Origin: Sphingomonas sp. Root241
GTDB lineage: Bacteria; Pseudomonadota; Alphaproteobacteria; Sphingomonadales; Sphingomonadaceae
Length of the DNA stretch: 64,000 nucleotides
Direction: 5' to 3'
NCBI RefSeq assembly: GCF_001428865.1
Contig: NZ_LMIV01000001.1
Location: 615,776-679,775 of the forward strand
Shown here: one piece after another, positions 29,970-39,621 of the stretch
Layout of the letters: each line of letters starts with the position of its first letter
Position numbering within the stretch: position 1 is the first letter of the stretch
The notes under the pieces: generated by a model
What the model saw: only the letters and a program-made list of their open reading frames with translations
What the model was told of the DNA's origin: nothing
The model's database searches: none
Program-made: the position numbers and the translations under genes

Positions 29970-30197
29970 ATGGATCCAGCAGCAGCCAAGCTCATCGGTG
30001 CAGGTCTCGCGGCGATCGGCGCCGGCATGGCCGCCATCGGTGTGGGCAACGTGTTCGGCAGCTTCCTCGAGGGCGCGCTGCGCAACCCGGGCGCGGCCGA
30101 CGGTCAGCAGGGCCGCCTGTTCATCGGCTTCGCGGCCGCCGAACTGCTCGGTCTGCTCGCGTTCGTCGTCGCGATGATCCTGATCTTCGTCGCGTAA
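29970..30197 (+). CDS. atpE: F0F1 ATP synthase subunit c
   Basis: A 75-residue hairpin of two membrane helices. The Gly-rich first helix contains [18 protein letters not shown], and the polar loop is [10 protein letters not shown]. The second helix has the ion-carrying Glu58 ([11 protein letters not shown]). No sodium-binding signature (Gln32-type) is evident, so it is a proton-type ring. Confidence 0.97.
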   Translation: MDPAAAKLIGAGLAAIGAGMAAIGVGNVFGSFLEGALRNPGAADGQQGRLFIGFAAAELLGLLAFVVAMILIFVA

Positions 30198-30206
30198 ATA
30201 GATCCA

Positions 30207-30298
30207 CCCCGTTCGGGCTGAGCTTGTCGAAGCCCGGGCGCCCCACAGGCGAGAAGCTTGTGGACAGGCGCCCTTCGACAGGCTCAGGGCGAACGGGG
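30207..30298. repeat. Long inverted repeat inside the F0 operon
   Basis: Arms CCCCGTTCGGGCTGAGCTTG and CAGGCTCAGGGCGAACGGGG flank about 25 bases between atpE and atpF'. This is the TTCGGG..AGCTTGTCGAAG type of intergenic hairpin frequent in sphingomonads. Confidence 0.8.
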
Positions 30299-30319
30299 AA
30301 GGACTGATACGGAAACCCA

Positions 30320-30811
30320 ATGCCTCAGATCTCCCAGCTCGCCGAGACCTTCGCGTCCCAGATCTTCTGGCTGCTCGTGACGTTCGGCTTCGTCTTCTTC
30401 GTCGTGGGCAAGATCATGCTGCCCAAGGTGCTGTCGACGGTCGACGCGCGCGACCAGTCGGTCGCCGGCGACCTCGCCGCCGCCGAGGCTGCGCGTGCCG
30501 CTGCCGACGATGCGGAAGAGAAGTGGCGGGCTGAAGAGAATGCGGCGCGCGAATCCGCGCAGAAGCGCATCGCCGAGGCACGCGCGCAGGGCACTGCGGC
30601 CGCCGAGAAAAGGCTCGCCGCGGCGCATGCCGAAACCGATGCCCGCATCGCGGCGGCCGAGGCACAGATCGCCGAAGCCAGCGCCGCAGCGGGCGCCGAG
30701 ATCGAAGCAGTGGCAGCCGATGCGGCACGCGACATCGTCGCGCGCTTCTCTGGCGCCAAGGTAACGGCCGCGGAGGCCAAGAAGGCAGTGAAGGCGGCGC
30801 TCAATGGCTGA
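30320..30811 (+). CDS. atpF': F0F1 ATP synthase subunit b'
   Basis: A 163-residue stator protein. One membrane helix (IFWLLVTFGFVFFVVGKIML, about 15-34) is followed by a long Ala/Glu/Arg coiled coil. It pairs with subunit b in the peripheral stalk. The stop overlaps the start of atpF by 8 bases. An ATP synthase with paired b and b' subunits is typical of photosynthetic and other alphaproteobacteria. Confidence 0.93.
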   Translation: MPQISQLAETFASQIFWLLVTFGFVFFVVGKIMLPKVLSTVDARDQSVAGDLAAAEAARAAADDAEEKWRAEENAARESAQKRIAEARAQGTAAAEKRLAAAHAETDARIAAAEAQIAEASAAAGAEIEAVAADAARDIVARFSGAKVTAAEAKKAVKAALNG

Positions 30812-31451
30812 GGCAGCACATCCGGCGGTGTCGGACACCGTTTCCGAGAACCTGACCGAAGCGAAGCACGGCGAAGGCATGCCGGTGCGCGACACCGGCG
30901 AGCATGCGATCACCGCGGCCGAGGGCGGCGTCGGGCCGACCGGCGCGCATCACCCCGATCCGTCAATCTTCGGGCTCGACGCGACCGTCTGGGTGTCGAT
31001 CGCGATGGCGGCGTTCCTCCTGATCCTGATCTGGAAGAAGGTCCCGGGCCTGGTCACCCGCGGGCTCGACAACCAGATCGCGGCGATCCGCAACCGGCTC
31101 GACGAGGCGAAGCAGCTTCGCGCCGAGGCCGAGGCGCTGCGCGACGAATATGCGAAGAAGATCGCCGGCGCCGAAGCGCAGGCCCAGGCGATGCTCGCCC
31201 ATGCCGACGAGGAAGCCAAGGGCGTCCTCGCCAAGGCCGAGGCCGACGCCGCCGAGCTGACCGCCCGCCGCGCCAAGATGGCCGAGGACAAGATCGCCGC
31301 CGCCGAGCGCGCCGCGATCCAGACCGTCCGCACCAAGGCCGCCGAAGCGGCGACCCGCGCCGCCGCGGCGATCATCGCCGACAAGCACGATGCCGGCGCC
31401 GACAAGGCACTGGTCGACAAGACCATATCGGGGCTCGGCCGGCTCAACTGA
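30804..31451 (+). CDS. atpF: F0F1 ATP synthase subunit b
   Basis: A 215-residue subunit b with an N-terminal extension of about 55 residues. The membrane helix is TVWVSIAMAAFLLILIW, and the charged coiled coil runs to the end (RNRLDEAKQLRAEAEALRDE). It overlaps atpF' by 8 bases, implying coupled translation. It ends the F0 operon. Confidence 0.93.
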   Translation: MAEAAHPAVSDTVSENLTEAKHGEGMPVRDTGEHAITAAEGGVGPTGAHHPDPSIFGLDATVWVSIAMAAFLLILIWKKVPGLVTRGLDNQIAAIRNRLDEAKQLRAEAEALRDEYAKKIAGAEAQAQAMLAHADEEAKGVLAKAEADAAELTARRAKMAEDKIAAAERAAIQTVRTKAAEAATRAAAAIIADKHDAGADKALVDKTISGLGRLN

Positions 31452-31617
31452 GCGTTCCGGCGCGCCGCGCCCGGAGCCACTCCTCCAGATCCCCCGCCAT
31501 GTCGGCCGCGCAGTCGAGCGCGCGCTGACTGCGCGGGCGTCCTGCTGTTCAACCCAGAAACATCCGGGGGGGCATCGCGGGACTGGCAGGCGGCGGCTGC
31601 CGTGCTAGGCTTGCGGC

Positions 31618-31857
31618 ATGACATCGAAGCGACGGGGCAGGCTCCATGCCCCAAGGGATCCGAACCGCGGCGCGCTGCGCTGGCTGGGCATCGGCGGCGG
31701 CATCGCGCTGGCATTGGCGGCGATTGCCACGATGCTCGCTTGGCAGCGTGCGTCGCACGATCGCTACGCCGCCGAGGACGTCAAGGCGCGCGTCGCCGCC
31801 GAGATGAATCGGATTGAAGCCGAGGCCAACCGGATAGAGCGCGAGGCCGGTCAGTGA
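31618..31857 (+). CDS. Small membrane-anchored coiled-coil protein
   Basis: A 79-residue frame with a basic N-terminus (MTSKRRGRLHAPRDPNRG), one membrane helix (LGIGGGIALALAAIATMLAW) and a charged, helical C-tail (AEMNRIEAEANRIEREAG). The positive-inside pattern puts the tail in the periplasm. No family recognised. No strong ribosome site was seen, so confidence is moderate. Confidence 0.5.
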   Translation: MTSKRRGRLHAPRDPNRGALRWLGIGGGIALALAAIATMLAWQRASHDRYAAEDVKARVAAEMNRIEAEANRIEREAGQ

Positions 31858-32020
31858 GCCGTCCGGCGGCATAGAACTAGTCGCTCATGTAACAATATCT
31901 CTGGTGCGACGCTTACGTAATTTGCGAATTGCTATTGGTAGTTAATCTTACGGAGGCGAATAGTCTAATAGGGCTGCGAATTCGTTTGCTCTTCTATGTT
32001 TGTTGCGCAAAGCAGAGAAA

Positions 32021-33898
32021 ATGGCCGGTAAGCGCTTCGATGTGGGTCGCATTGTCCTTCTTTCGGGGCTGATGCTGATCTGTGCGGCCGCGATCGGTAC
32101 CTTCTATCTGTTCCGCGCCGAGCGACGCGCCGGCGCCGAGATAATACATGGACTCCAGATACAGGAAGAACTCAGCGGGGTGCTCACGCGCGCGCAGGAG
32201 GCCTTGCTGGCGGAGCGCGGCTATATTCTCTCCGCAGATTCGCGCTTCAGGATCCGATTCGATGCGGCACGGGCCAAGCTCCATGCGGAATTGGCCGCGC
32301 TCAAAACGCAGATGGCGGACGATGCAAGGCAGCGTCAGGCCGCCGAGCGGCTGGATCGCTGCTGGCGCGGGCGACTGGCGGATGCCGACGCGCGGCTGGC
32401 GCTGGTGCAATCCGGACGGACCGACGAGGCAAGAGAGTCGGCGCGCGCGGTGCTGGATCGGCCGGTCGCCGCGCGGTGCCGGACGATCATCGCGCAGATG
32501 AAGGCCGAGAAGGCTCGTTTGCTGAACGACCGGATCGCCGCGGCGGATCGGCAGGCCAAGATATTCTCCGGCTGGCTGTTGCTGTGCGCGGTCGGCGCGA
32601 TCGTGCTCGGCGTGTCGTTCACGCGATTCTCGCTGGCGAAGGCGCGACACGCTTCGGCCGGCCGCGACGAACTCGCCGCGGCGAATTCGCGGCTGCACGC
32701 CGAGGCCGCGAGCCGCGAAGTGGCCGAGACCCAGCTCCGCCAGCTCCAGAAGATGGAATCGATCGGCCAACTCGCCGGAGGTATCGCGCACGACTTCAAC
32801 AACATGCTGGCGATCGTGATCGGTTCGCTCGACCTGGCCCGGCGGCGGATCGAGCAGGACGCCAAGCGCGCGACCCAGCATCTAGATACGGCGATGGCGG
32901 GTGCCCAGCGCGCCGCGCAGCTGACTTCGCAATTGCTCGCTTTCGGCCGCCGCCAGCCGCTCGCGCCGACCGCGCTCGACGCCAGCCAGCTGATCCGCCG
33001 GCTATCGGAATTGCTGCGCCGAACGATCGGCGGCAAGGTCGACTTCCAGGTCGATCCGGCGATCGGGCTGTGGGCGATCTTCGCCGATGTCGGCCAGCTC
33101 GAGAGCGCGCTGGTCAATCTGTGCGTCAATGCGCGCGACGCCATGCCCGAGGGCGGCAAGCTCGGCATCAGCACGGCCAATGTTCGCCTCGACCGCGATT
33201 ATGCCGCGACGCATCCCGATGTGGCGCCCGGCGACTATGTGCGCATCACGGTGCAGGACAGCGGGAAGGGCATGCCGCCCGAGGTCCGCGAGCGCGCCTT
33301 CGAGCCGTTCTTCACCACCAAGGCGTTGGGCAAGGGCACCGGACTCGGGCTGAGCCAGGTCTATGGATTCGTCAAGCAATCGGGCGGGCACGTCACGATC
33401 GAATCCCACGCCGGACTGGGGACGACGGTGCATCTGTTCCTGCCGCGCTATGCCGGAAAAGCGAGCGAGAACGACCGCTGGCAGGCCGGCCCCGAGACGC
33501 GGCTGCCCTGCGCCCGGGACAATGAGATCGTGCTGGTGGTCGACGACGACGAAAAGGTGCGGGAGCTCGCCGTCGATGCGCTGCGCGAGCTCGGCTATAT
33601 CGTGCTGCAAGCCCCGAGCGGCGATGCGGCGCTGGCATTGCTCGAGGGCCAGCCGCGCGTCGACTTGCTGCTCACCGACGTGCTGATGCCGGGGATGGGC
33701 GGATCGCGGCTTGCCGAACGCGTCGCGGAGGTGCGCCCCGAGATCAGGCTGCTGTACATGAGCGGCTATCCCAGCGACGGCATCGTCAGGGACGGGATGC
33801 TCGGCGAGGGACTGGCGCTGCTCACCAAGCCCTTCACCGTGGCACAACTCGCCATGCGTGTCCGGCAAGCGCTGGACGGCACGGCGGTCGCCGCTTAG
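32021..33898 (+). CDS. Hybrid sensor histidine kinase with receiver domain
   Basis: 625 residues from the ATG at 32021 (MAGKRFDVG). Membrane helices at 11-30 and 184-201 enclose a CHASE3-like extracytoplasmic sensor. HisKA carries [11 protein letters not shown] (His257), the ATPase domain has N370, DSGKGM (413-418) and GTGLGLS (439-445). A receiver domain is at about 503-622, with Asp553 in [13 protein letters not shown] and Lys603. The CHASE3/HisKA/REC layout with [11 protein letters not shown] is that of sphingomonad hybrid kinases, which may act as phosphatases or phosphorelay inputs. There is no cognate regulator beside it. Confidence 0.92.
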   Translation: MAGKRFDVGRIVLLSGLMLICAAAIGTFYLFRAERRAGAEIIHGLQIQEELSGVLTRAQEALLAERGYILSADSRFRIRFDAARAKLHAELAALKTQMADDARQRQAAERLDRCWRGRLADADARLALVQSGRTDEARESARAVLDRPVAARCRTIIAQMKAEKARLLNDRIAAADRQAKIFSGWLLLCAVGAIVLGVSFTRFSLAKARHASAGRDELAAANSRLHAEAASREVAETQLRQLQKMESIGQLAGGIAHDFNNMLAIVIGSLDLARRRIEQDAKRATQHLDTAMAGAQRAAQLTSQLLAFGRRQPLAPTALDASQLIRRLSELLRRTIGGKVDFQVDPAIGLWAIFADVGQLESALVNLCVNARDAMPEGGKLGISTANVRLDRDYAATHPDVAPGDYVRITVQDSGKGMPPEVRERAFEPFFTTKALGKGTGLGLSQVYGFVKQSGGHVTIESHAGLGTTVHLFLPRYAGKASENDRWQAGPETRLPCARDNEIVLVVDDDEKVRELAVDALRELGYIVLQAPSGDAALALLEGQPRVDLLLTDVLMPGMGGSRLAERVAEVRPEIRLLYMSGYPSDGIVRDGMLGEGLALLTKPFTVAQLAMRVRQALDGTAVAA

Positions 33899-33910
33899 CC
33901 CTGCGCCGTC

Positions 33911-34657
33911 TCAGCCAGGCTTGCGGAAGCGGTAGACGAACTGATCGGTCTTGCCGCGGATCGAGGGGTCGAACACGCTGGCCGTGTGCGGATCGGCCGG
34001 GCTCGCGAGCAGCGGCAGGCTGCCGTCGAACTTGAACCCTGCGCTCTCGATCTCGGCGCGCGCTGCGGCGGGATCGATGCGGTGGAGCTTGTCGGGCACC
34101 GCGAAGCCGGGATCGGCGGCGGCGACATGGTCGACGACCAGCAATACGCCACCGGGCTTGAGAGTGTCGTAGAGGCGCTTCGCCATCGAGGCGGCGAAGC
34201 CCGGGGGCGACATCTTGAGGTGCAGATCGTGCCAGTTCTGCACGGTGACGATCGCATCGAGCGGCTCGGCGAACTTCACGGTGCCAAGCGAATCGCTGAG
34301 CGGCGTGACATTGGCATAGCCCGCGACCGCGGCCTTCTGCTCGTCGGCATAGGATGCCTTGAACTTGATGAACTCGGCGGGCTGATAGGCATAGACATGC
34401 CCCTTGTCGCCGACCGTCTTGGCGAGGATGCGCGTGAAATAACCGCCGCCCATGATGAAGTCGGCGACCTTGTCGCCGGGCTTCACGCCGGCAAAGGCGA
34501 GGAGTTCGCCCGGGTGACGCGCGGCGTCGCGTTCCTTGTCCGTGGCAGGGCGACCGGGATCGGCGAGCGCGGTCTGGATCGGTGCGGGGACGGTCTGGGC
34601 GCCGGCGGCGAGCGGTGCGGCGAGCGCGAGCAGGGCAGTGGTCACGAGCAGTTTCAC
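33911..34657 (-). CDS. Periplasm-directed SAM-methyltransferase-like protein
   Basis: A 248-residue Rossmann methyltransferase-like protein with a clear signal peptide (MKLLVTTALLALAAPLAAGA). Motif I is VADFIMGGGYFTRILA, and GGVLLVVDHVA is the later strand. The DKERDAARHPGELLAFAGV start matches the COG4798 predicted methyltransferases, which often carry signal peptides. SAM is not known to reach the periplasm, so methyl transfer there is doubtful. It may bind another ligand. Confidence 0.82.
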   Translation of the reverse strand: MKLLVTTALLALAAPLAAGAQTVPAPIQTALADPGRPATDKERDAARHPGELLAFAGVKPGDKVADFIMGGGYFTRILAKTVGDKGHVYAYQPAEFIKFKASYADEQKAAVAGYANVTPLSDSLGTVKFAEPLDAIVTVQNWHDLHLKMSPPGFAASMAKRLYDTLKPGGVLLVVDHVAAADPGFAVPDKLHRIDPAAARAEIESAGFKFDGSLPLLASPADPHTASVFDPSIRGKTDQFVYRFRKPG

Positions 34658-34752
34658 GGCGACTCTCCCATGGTGTTTGAGCGCAGTATGACACGTTGGT
34701 GTGACGGTTCAAGTTGCCGCGAGTTGCGCGCGCGCCTAAATCCCGATCGCGC

Positions 34753-36675
34753 ATGTCCGACCCCAATTCTCCCAATCGCTTCAATGAGGAAAAGGCCACC
34801 TATGCCGTTCGCGGCGAGGGGGCTCCGGATCTCGATGCCGGCGTGGCGGCGATCCGCAATGTACTGAAGACGCTGCCGGTGAGGCCCGGCGTGTACCGCA
34901 TGCACGATGCCCGCGGCGATGTGCTGTACGTCGGCAAGGCGCGCGCGCTCAAGAACCGGGTGAACAACTATACGCAGGTCCAGCGGCTTTCGAAGCGGCT
35001 GCAGCGGATGGTGGCACAGACGCGGTCGATGACGATCGTCACCACCAACAACGAAGCCGAGGCGCTGCTGCTCGAGGCGCAGCTGATCAAGCGCTATCGC
35101 CCGCCGTACAACGTGCTGCTGCGTGACGATAAGTCGTTTCCCTTCATTCTGCTGCGGCAGGATCATGCCTTCGCCCGCGTCCAGCTCCATCGCGGCGCGC
35201 GGCGCTACAAGGGCGATTATTTCGGGCCGTTCGCGGGAGCGGGGCAGGTGCGGAAAACGCTCAACGCATTGCAGAAACTGTTCCTGCTGCGGAGCTGCAC
35301 CGATGGCTTCTTCGCCACCCGGGACCGCCCGTGCCTGCTCTATCAGATCCGGCGCTGCTCGGCGCCGTGCGTGGGGCGGATCGACGAGGCGGGCTATGCC
35401 GAGCTGGTGAGCGACGCGCGCGACTTCCTGCAGGGCAAGTCGACCAAGGTGCAGGCCAAGCTCGGCGAGCAGATGCAGGCCGCGGCGGAGAATCTCGATT
35501 TCGAGCTGGCGGCGATCCTGCGCGACCGGCTGAAGGCGCTCACCTTCATCCAGGGCAGCCAGGCGATCAACGCCGAGGGTGTGGGCGACGCCGACATCTT
35601 TGCGCTGGCGTGCAAGCAGGGGGTGATGGGGATCCAGGCCTTCTTCATCCGCGGCGGGCAGAATTGGGGGCATCGCAGCTTCTTCCCCGCCCACACCAAC
35701 GACGTGCCCGAGGACGAAGTGCTCAGCCAGTTCCTGATGCAATTCTACGAGGAAGTGCCGCCGCCCAAGACGATCTTCGTCGACCGCAATCTGGAGGAGG
35801 CGAAGCTGCTGAGCGAAGCGCTGGCGGAGCGCGCGGGGCACAAGGTGGCGCTGGGCGTGCCGCAGCGCGGGCCGCGCCGCCGGCTGCTCGAACAGGCGCA
35901 GCGCAACGCCGTCGAGGCGCTCGACCGACGGATGGCGGAGAGCACCACACAGGCGCGATTGCTCGCCGAGATCGCCGATATCTTCGAACTGCCCGAGCCG
36001 CCCGATCGGATCGAGATCTACGACAACAGCCATATCCAGGGCACCAGCGCGCTGGGCGCGATGGTCGTCGCGGGACCGGAAGGGTTCCGCAAGGGGCAGT
36101 ATCGCAAGTTCAACATGAAGCGCGCCGAGACGATCGCCGGCGATGATTACGGAATGATGCGCGAGATGTTCTCGCGCCGCTTCGCCCGCGCGCAGGAAGA
36201 GGATCCCGACCGGCAGAGCGAGACCTGGCCGGATCTGGTGCTGATCGACGGCGGGCGCGGGCAATTGAACGCCGTGAAGGGCGTGCTCGAGGATCTGGGG
36301 ATCGAGGATGTGTGCCTCGTCGGGGTCGCCAAGGGGCCGCATCATGGCCGCGAGGGGCGCGAGGTGTTCCATTTGATGGACGGGCGCGAGCTGACCTTGC
36401 CGGTCAATTCGCCGGTCTTGTTCTACCTGCAGCGGCTGCGTGACGAGGCGCACCGCTTCGCGATCGGCGCGCACCGGGCCAAGCGCGCCAAGGCGATCGG
36501 CGCGAGCCCGCTCGATGAAGTCCCCGGCATCGGCCCGGCGCGCAAGAAGGCGCTGCTGATGCATTTCGGCACCGCACGCGCGGTGCGCGGCGCGAGTCTC
36601 GAGGATTTGCGCAAGGCCCCCGGTGTGTCGGCAGCGGTCGCGCAGCAGCTCTACGATTATTTCCATTCGCGCTGA
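34753..36675 (+). CDS. uvrC: Excinuclease ABC subunit C (UvrC)
   Basis: A 640-residue nuclease making the two incisions of nucleotide excision repair. The GIY-YIG domain opens PGVYRMHDARGDVLYVGKAR. The central UVR domain follows (QAAAENLDFELAAILRDRLK), then the RNase H-like catalytic domain containing IEIYDNSHIQG and VLIDGGRGQL, and C-terminal helix-hairpin-helix motifs (EVPGIGPARKKALL). I start at ATG 34753 (MSDPNSPNRF). It is divergent from the methyltransferase-like gene with 95 bp between them; no LexA box visible. Confidence 0.97.
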   Translation: MSDPNSPNRFNEEKATYAVRGEGAPDLDAGVAAIRNVLKTLPVRPGVYRMHDARGDVLYVGKARALKNRVNNYTQVQRLSKRLQRMVAQTRSMTIVTTNNEAEALLLEAQLIKRYRPPYNVLLRDDKSFPFILLRQDHAFARVQLHRGARRYKGDYFGPFAGAGQVRKTLNALQKLFLLRSCTDGFFATRDRPCLLYQIRRCSAPCVGRIDEAGYAELVSDARDFLQGKSTKVQAKLGEQMQAAAENLDFELAAILRDRLKALTFIQGSQAINAEGVGDADIFALACKQGVMGIQAFFIRGGQNWGHRSFFPAHTNDVPEDEVLSQFLMQFYEEVPPPKTIFVDRNLEEAKLLSEALAERAGHKVALGVPQRGPRRRLLEQAQRNAVEALDRRMAESTTQARLLAEIADIFELPEPPDRIEIYDNSHIQGTSALGAMVVAGPEGFRKGQYRKFNMKRAETIAGDDYGMMREMFSRRFARAQEEDPDRQSETWPDLVLIDGGRGQLNAVKGVLEDLGIEDVCLVGVAKGPHHGREGREVFHLMDGRELTLPVNSPVLFYLQRLRDEAHRFAIGAHRAKRAKAIGASPLDEVPGIGPARKKALLMHFGTARAVRGASLEDLRKAPGVSAAVAQQLYDYFHSR

Positions 36676-36776
36676 ACGTGACGGTGCACCGAAACTGCAC
36701 GGAAATCGCGCCTGATCGCCTATTGAGCCAATGGGGGAAACCGCTAGGTTCGAGGCAGTTGAACGGGGGCTTTTGA

Positions 36777-39578
36777 ATGTTGGGGCGGATGACGGTTGCG
36801 GTGGTGCTGGTATGCGCCCCCGCTGTGGCGTGGGCGGGCGACAAGCCGCTATATCAGGCAGCGCCTGGCTGGGTGATCGCCGCGCCGGCGCCCGACGCGG
36901 CGAAGCTGACCGACGCCGATCCGGCGCTGGTGATCATGGACCAGCAGCAGCGCGTCGGCGACGGGCAGGTCTGGGAATATACCGACCAGGCAACGCGCGT
37001 CGTCTCGACCCAGACCATGCGCGATCTCGGCACCGTGACCCTGCCCTGGCAGCCCGACGCCGGCGACCTGATCGTCCACCGCGCGGAGATCATCCGCGGC
37101 GGCGAGCATATCGACCTGATCGCCGCGGGCCAGCGCTTCCAGGTGCTCCGCCGCGAGGAACAGCTCGAGCAATGGCAGCTCAACGGTACGCTGACCGCGA
37201 CGATGACGGTCGAGGGGCTGCGCGTCGGCGACGTGCTGCGGCTGAGCTATTCGGTGACGAGCAAGGACAAGGCGCTGCAGGGCAACGTGCAGACCGCGAT
37301 CCCGCTGATCGCCGCGCCGGGCCGCGCCAAGTTCGCCCGCGCGCGGCTCTCCTGGCCGGTAGGGACCGAACTCAAATGGCGCGGCTATGCCGACGGGCTG
37401 GCGCCCAAGGTCGTCGAGCGCGGCGGCTTCAACGAGATCGAGATTGCCCTTCCGCTGGCCAAGCCAGCCGAGCTGCCCGACGATGCGCCTGCGCGCTATC
37501 GCAAGCTTTCGATCCTCGAGGCGACGAGCTTCGCCGACTGGAGCGCGGTGTCGAAGGTGATGGCGCCGCTCTACAAGACCGACGGGCTGATTGCCGCGGG
37601 AAGTCCGCTCGCCGCCGAAGTCGCGAAGATCGCGGCCCAGTCGCGCGATCCGCGCACGCGCGCCGCGCTGGCGCTACGGCTGGTGCAGGACGAGATCCGC
37701 TATCTCTTCAAGGGCATGGACGGCGGCAATTACACGCCGCAAAAGCCGGCCGACACCTGGTCGCTGCGTTATGGCGACTGCAAGGCCAAGACGCTGCTGC
37801 TGCTCGCGATCCTGCACGGGCTGGGGATCCAGGCCGAGCCGGTGGTGGCGAGCATGAGCCTGGGCGATCATGTCGCGCAGCGGCTGCCCAGCGCCGCCGC
37901 GTTCGACCATGTCATCGTCCGCGCGGCGATCGGCGGCAGGAGCCTGTGGCTGGACGGCACCGGGGGCGGCAGTCGGCTGGCCGATCTCGACGATACCCCG
38001 CCGTTCCGCAATGTCCTGCCGCTCCGCAGCGAAGGGGCCGGGCTGATGCCGATCGCGATGCAGCCACCGGCGCGGCCGATGGGCGAAGTCGATATCGAAC
38101 TCGATCAGAGCGCGGGCCTCAGCCTGCCGACGCCCTTCTCGTTCCGGCTCACCGTGCACGGCGCGATGGCGGAGATGTACCATGCCGGCGCTGCACAGGC
38201 CGACAAGGAGCAGCTTTCGTCGATGGCGCAGATGATGGTCGGCGGCCTGCTGGGCGATGCGCTGATCGGCGAGCGCGCAGTGACCTATGATGCCGAGACG
38301 GCGAGCGCGACGATCAGCGCGAAGGGCATCCTGTCGACGCCGTGGCAGAAGATCGACGGGCGGATGCGCACGACGCTCGACAAGATGTTGCCCAAGATGA
38401 GCTTCACGCCCGATCGCGCGCGCACCGCATGGAAGGACATTCCGGTCGCGACGTCGCCCATGCCGATGGCGTCGGTTTACCGGATTCGCGTCCACTTGCC
38501 CAGGAAGGGGGTGGGGTTCGAACTCGAAGGAGATCGCACGCTGCCGATGAAGCTTGCTGGCGCGACTGTCGACCGCAAGGCGACGCTGGCGGACGGCTGG
38601 GCGACGCTGGAGGACCGCATGTCGATCGATGGCGCGGAGATCGCGCCGGCCGATCTCGGCGCGGCGCGCGCGCAGGTGGCGCTCGCGCAGAGCCGGTTGC
38701 TGACGGTGGCCGCGCCGGCCGATTATCCGGCACGCTGGAAAGTGGTTACGGAGGCAAAGCGTACCGGCGCCTTCGCCCCGATCATGGCGGCCTATGCCAA
38801 AGCGATCGCCGATGCGCCCGAAAAGGCGCACGGCTATATCAACCGTGCGTCCTTTCTGGACGGCGTGTGGGACTGGAAGGGCACGATCGCCGATCTCGAC
38901 AAGGCGATCGCGATCGAACCCTCGACCGGGCTCTATTTCTGGCGGGCGCGCATGCGGATGATGCTGCGCGACGACAAGGGCGCACTGGCCGACACCGAAG
39001 CGGGGCTGGCGCTCGATCCCGGCTCGACGGAGGGGCTGGGCCAGCGCGCGACGCTGAAGTTCCGCGCAGGCCAGCGCGACGAAGCGCTCGCCGCACTCGC
39101 GGCGCGGATCGAAGCCGGCGGATCGGAGAAACTCGGTTTCGTCGCGCAGCAGGGATCGCTGCTCGCCGAAGCCGGCCGCGCCGACGAGGCGATCGCGGTG
39201 CTCGACACCGCGATCAAGGTCAATCCGGGTAACGCCAATCTGCTCAACGAGCGCTGCTGGTTGAAGGGCACGTTGAACATCGCGCTCGATACTGCGCTCA
39301 AGGATTGCACCAAGGGCATCGAGCTCACCGAGAATCCGGCTTCGATCTACGACAGCCGTGCCATGGTCTACTTCCGGATGGGCCGGATGGAAGACGCGCT
39401 CGCCGATCTCGACGCTGCCCTCGATTTGTCGCCGGGGCAGGGGGCTAGCCTCTATCTGCGCGGCGTGGTCCGCAAACATCTGGGCGATGCCAAAGGTGGC
39501 GCTGACGATCTCGACGCGGCGCGGATGATGTCGGCCCGAATCGACGAGGATTATGCGCGCTACGGGATCAAGCCGTAA
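36777..39578 (+). CDS. DUF3857/transglutaminase-like protein with TPR repeats
   Basis: A 933-residue exported protein with a signal peptide (MTVAVVLVCAPAVAWAG). A DUF3857 domain (about 40-230) precedes a transglutaminase-like domain with the triad Cys335 (YGDCKAKT), His378 (FDHVIV) and Asp393. A beta-rich part and TPR-like helices (about 680-930, for example ASIYDSRAMVYFRMGRMEDA) follow. The family is common in alphaproteobacteria and Bacteroidetes; the substrate is unknown. Protein cross-linking or peptide cleavage in the envelope is possible. It precedes a polysaccharide deacetylase gene. Confidence 0.88.
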   Translation: MLGRMTVAVVLVCAPAVAWAGDKPLYQAAPGWVIAAPAPDAAKLTDADPALVIMDQQQRVGDGQVWEYTDQATRVVSTQTMRDLGTVTLPWQPDAGDLIVHRAEIIRGGEHIDLIAAGQRFQVLRREEQLEQWQLNGTLTATMTVEGLRVGDVLRLSYSVTSKDKALQGNVQTAIPLIAAPGRAKFARARLSWPVGTELKWRGYADGLAPKVVERGGFNEIEIALPLAKPAELPDDAPARYRKLSILEATSFADWSAVSKVMAPLYKTDGLIAAGSPLAAEVAKIAAQSRDPRTRAALALRLVQDEIRYLFKGMDGGNYTPQKPADTWSLRYGDCKAKTLLLLAILHGLGIQAEPVVASMSLGDHVAQRLPSAAAFDHVIVRAAIGGRSLWLDGTGGGSRLADLDDTPPFRNVLPLRSEGAGLMPIAMQPPARPMGEVDIELDQSAGLSLPTPFSFRLTVHGAMAEMYHAGAAQADKEQLSSMAQMMVGGLLGDALIGERAVTYDAETASATISAKGILSTPWQKIDGRMRTTLDKMLPKMSFTPDRARTAWKDIPVATSPMPMASVYRIRVHLPRKGVGFELEGDRTLPMKLAGATVDRKATLADGWATLEDRMSIDGAEIAPADLGAARAQVALAQSRLLTVAAPADYPARWKVVTEAKRTGAFAPIMAAYAKAIADAPEKAHGYINRASFLDGVWDWKGTIADLDKAIAIEPSTGLYFWRARMRMMLRDDKGALADTEAGLALDPGSTEGLGQRATLKFRAGQRDEALAALAARIEAGGSEKLGFVAQQGSLLAEAGRADEAIAVLDTAIKVNPGNANLLNERCWLKGTLNIALDTALKDCTKGIELTENPASIYDSRAMVYFRMGRMEDALADLDAALDLSPGQGASLYLRGVVRKHLGDAKGGADDLDAARMMSARIDEDYARYGIKP

Positions 39579-39621
39579 GCGGGTTGGGAGTTTCTTCACT
39601 CGCGCGCGCTACGGAGGCACC

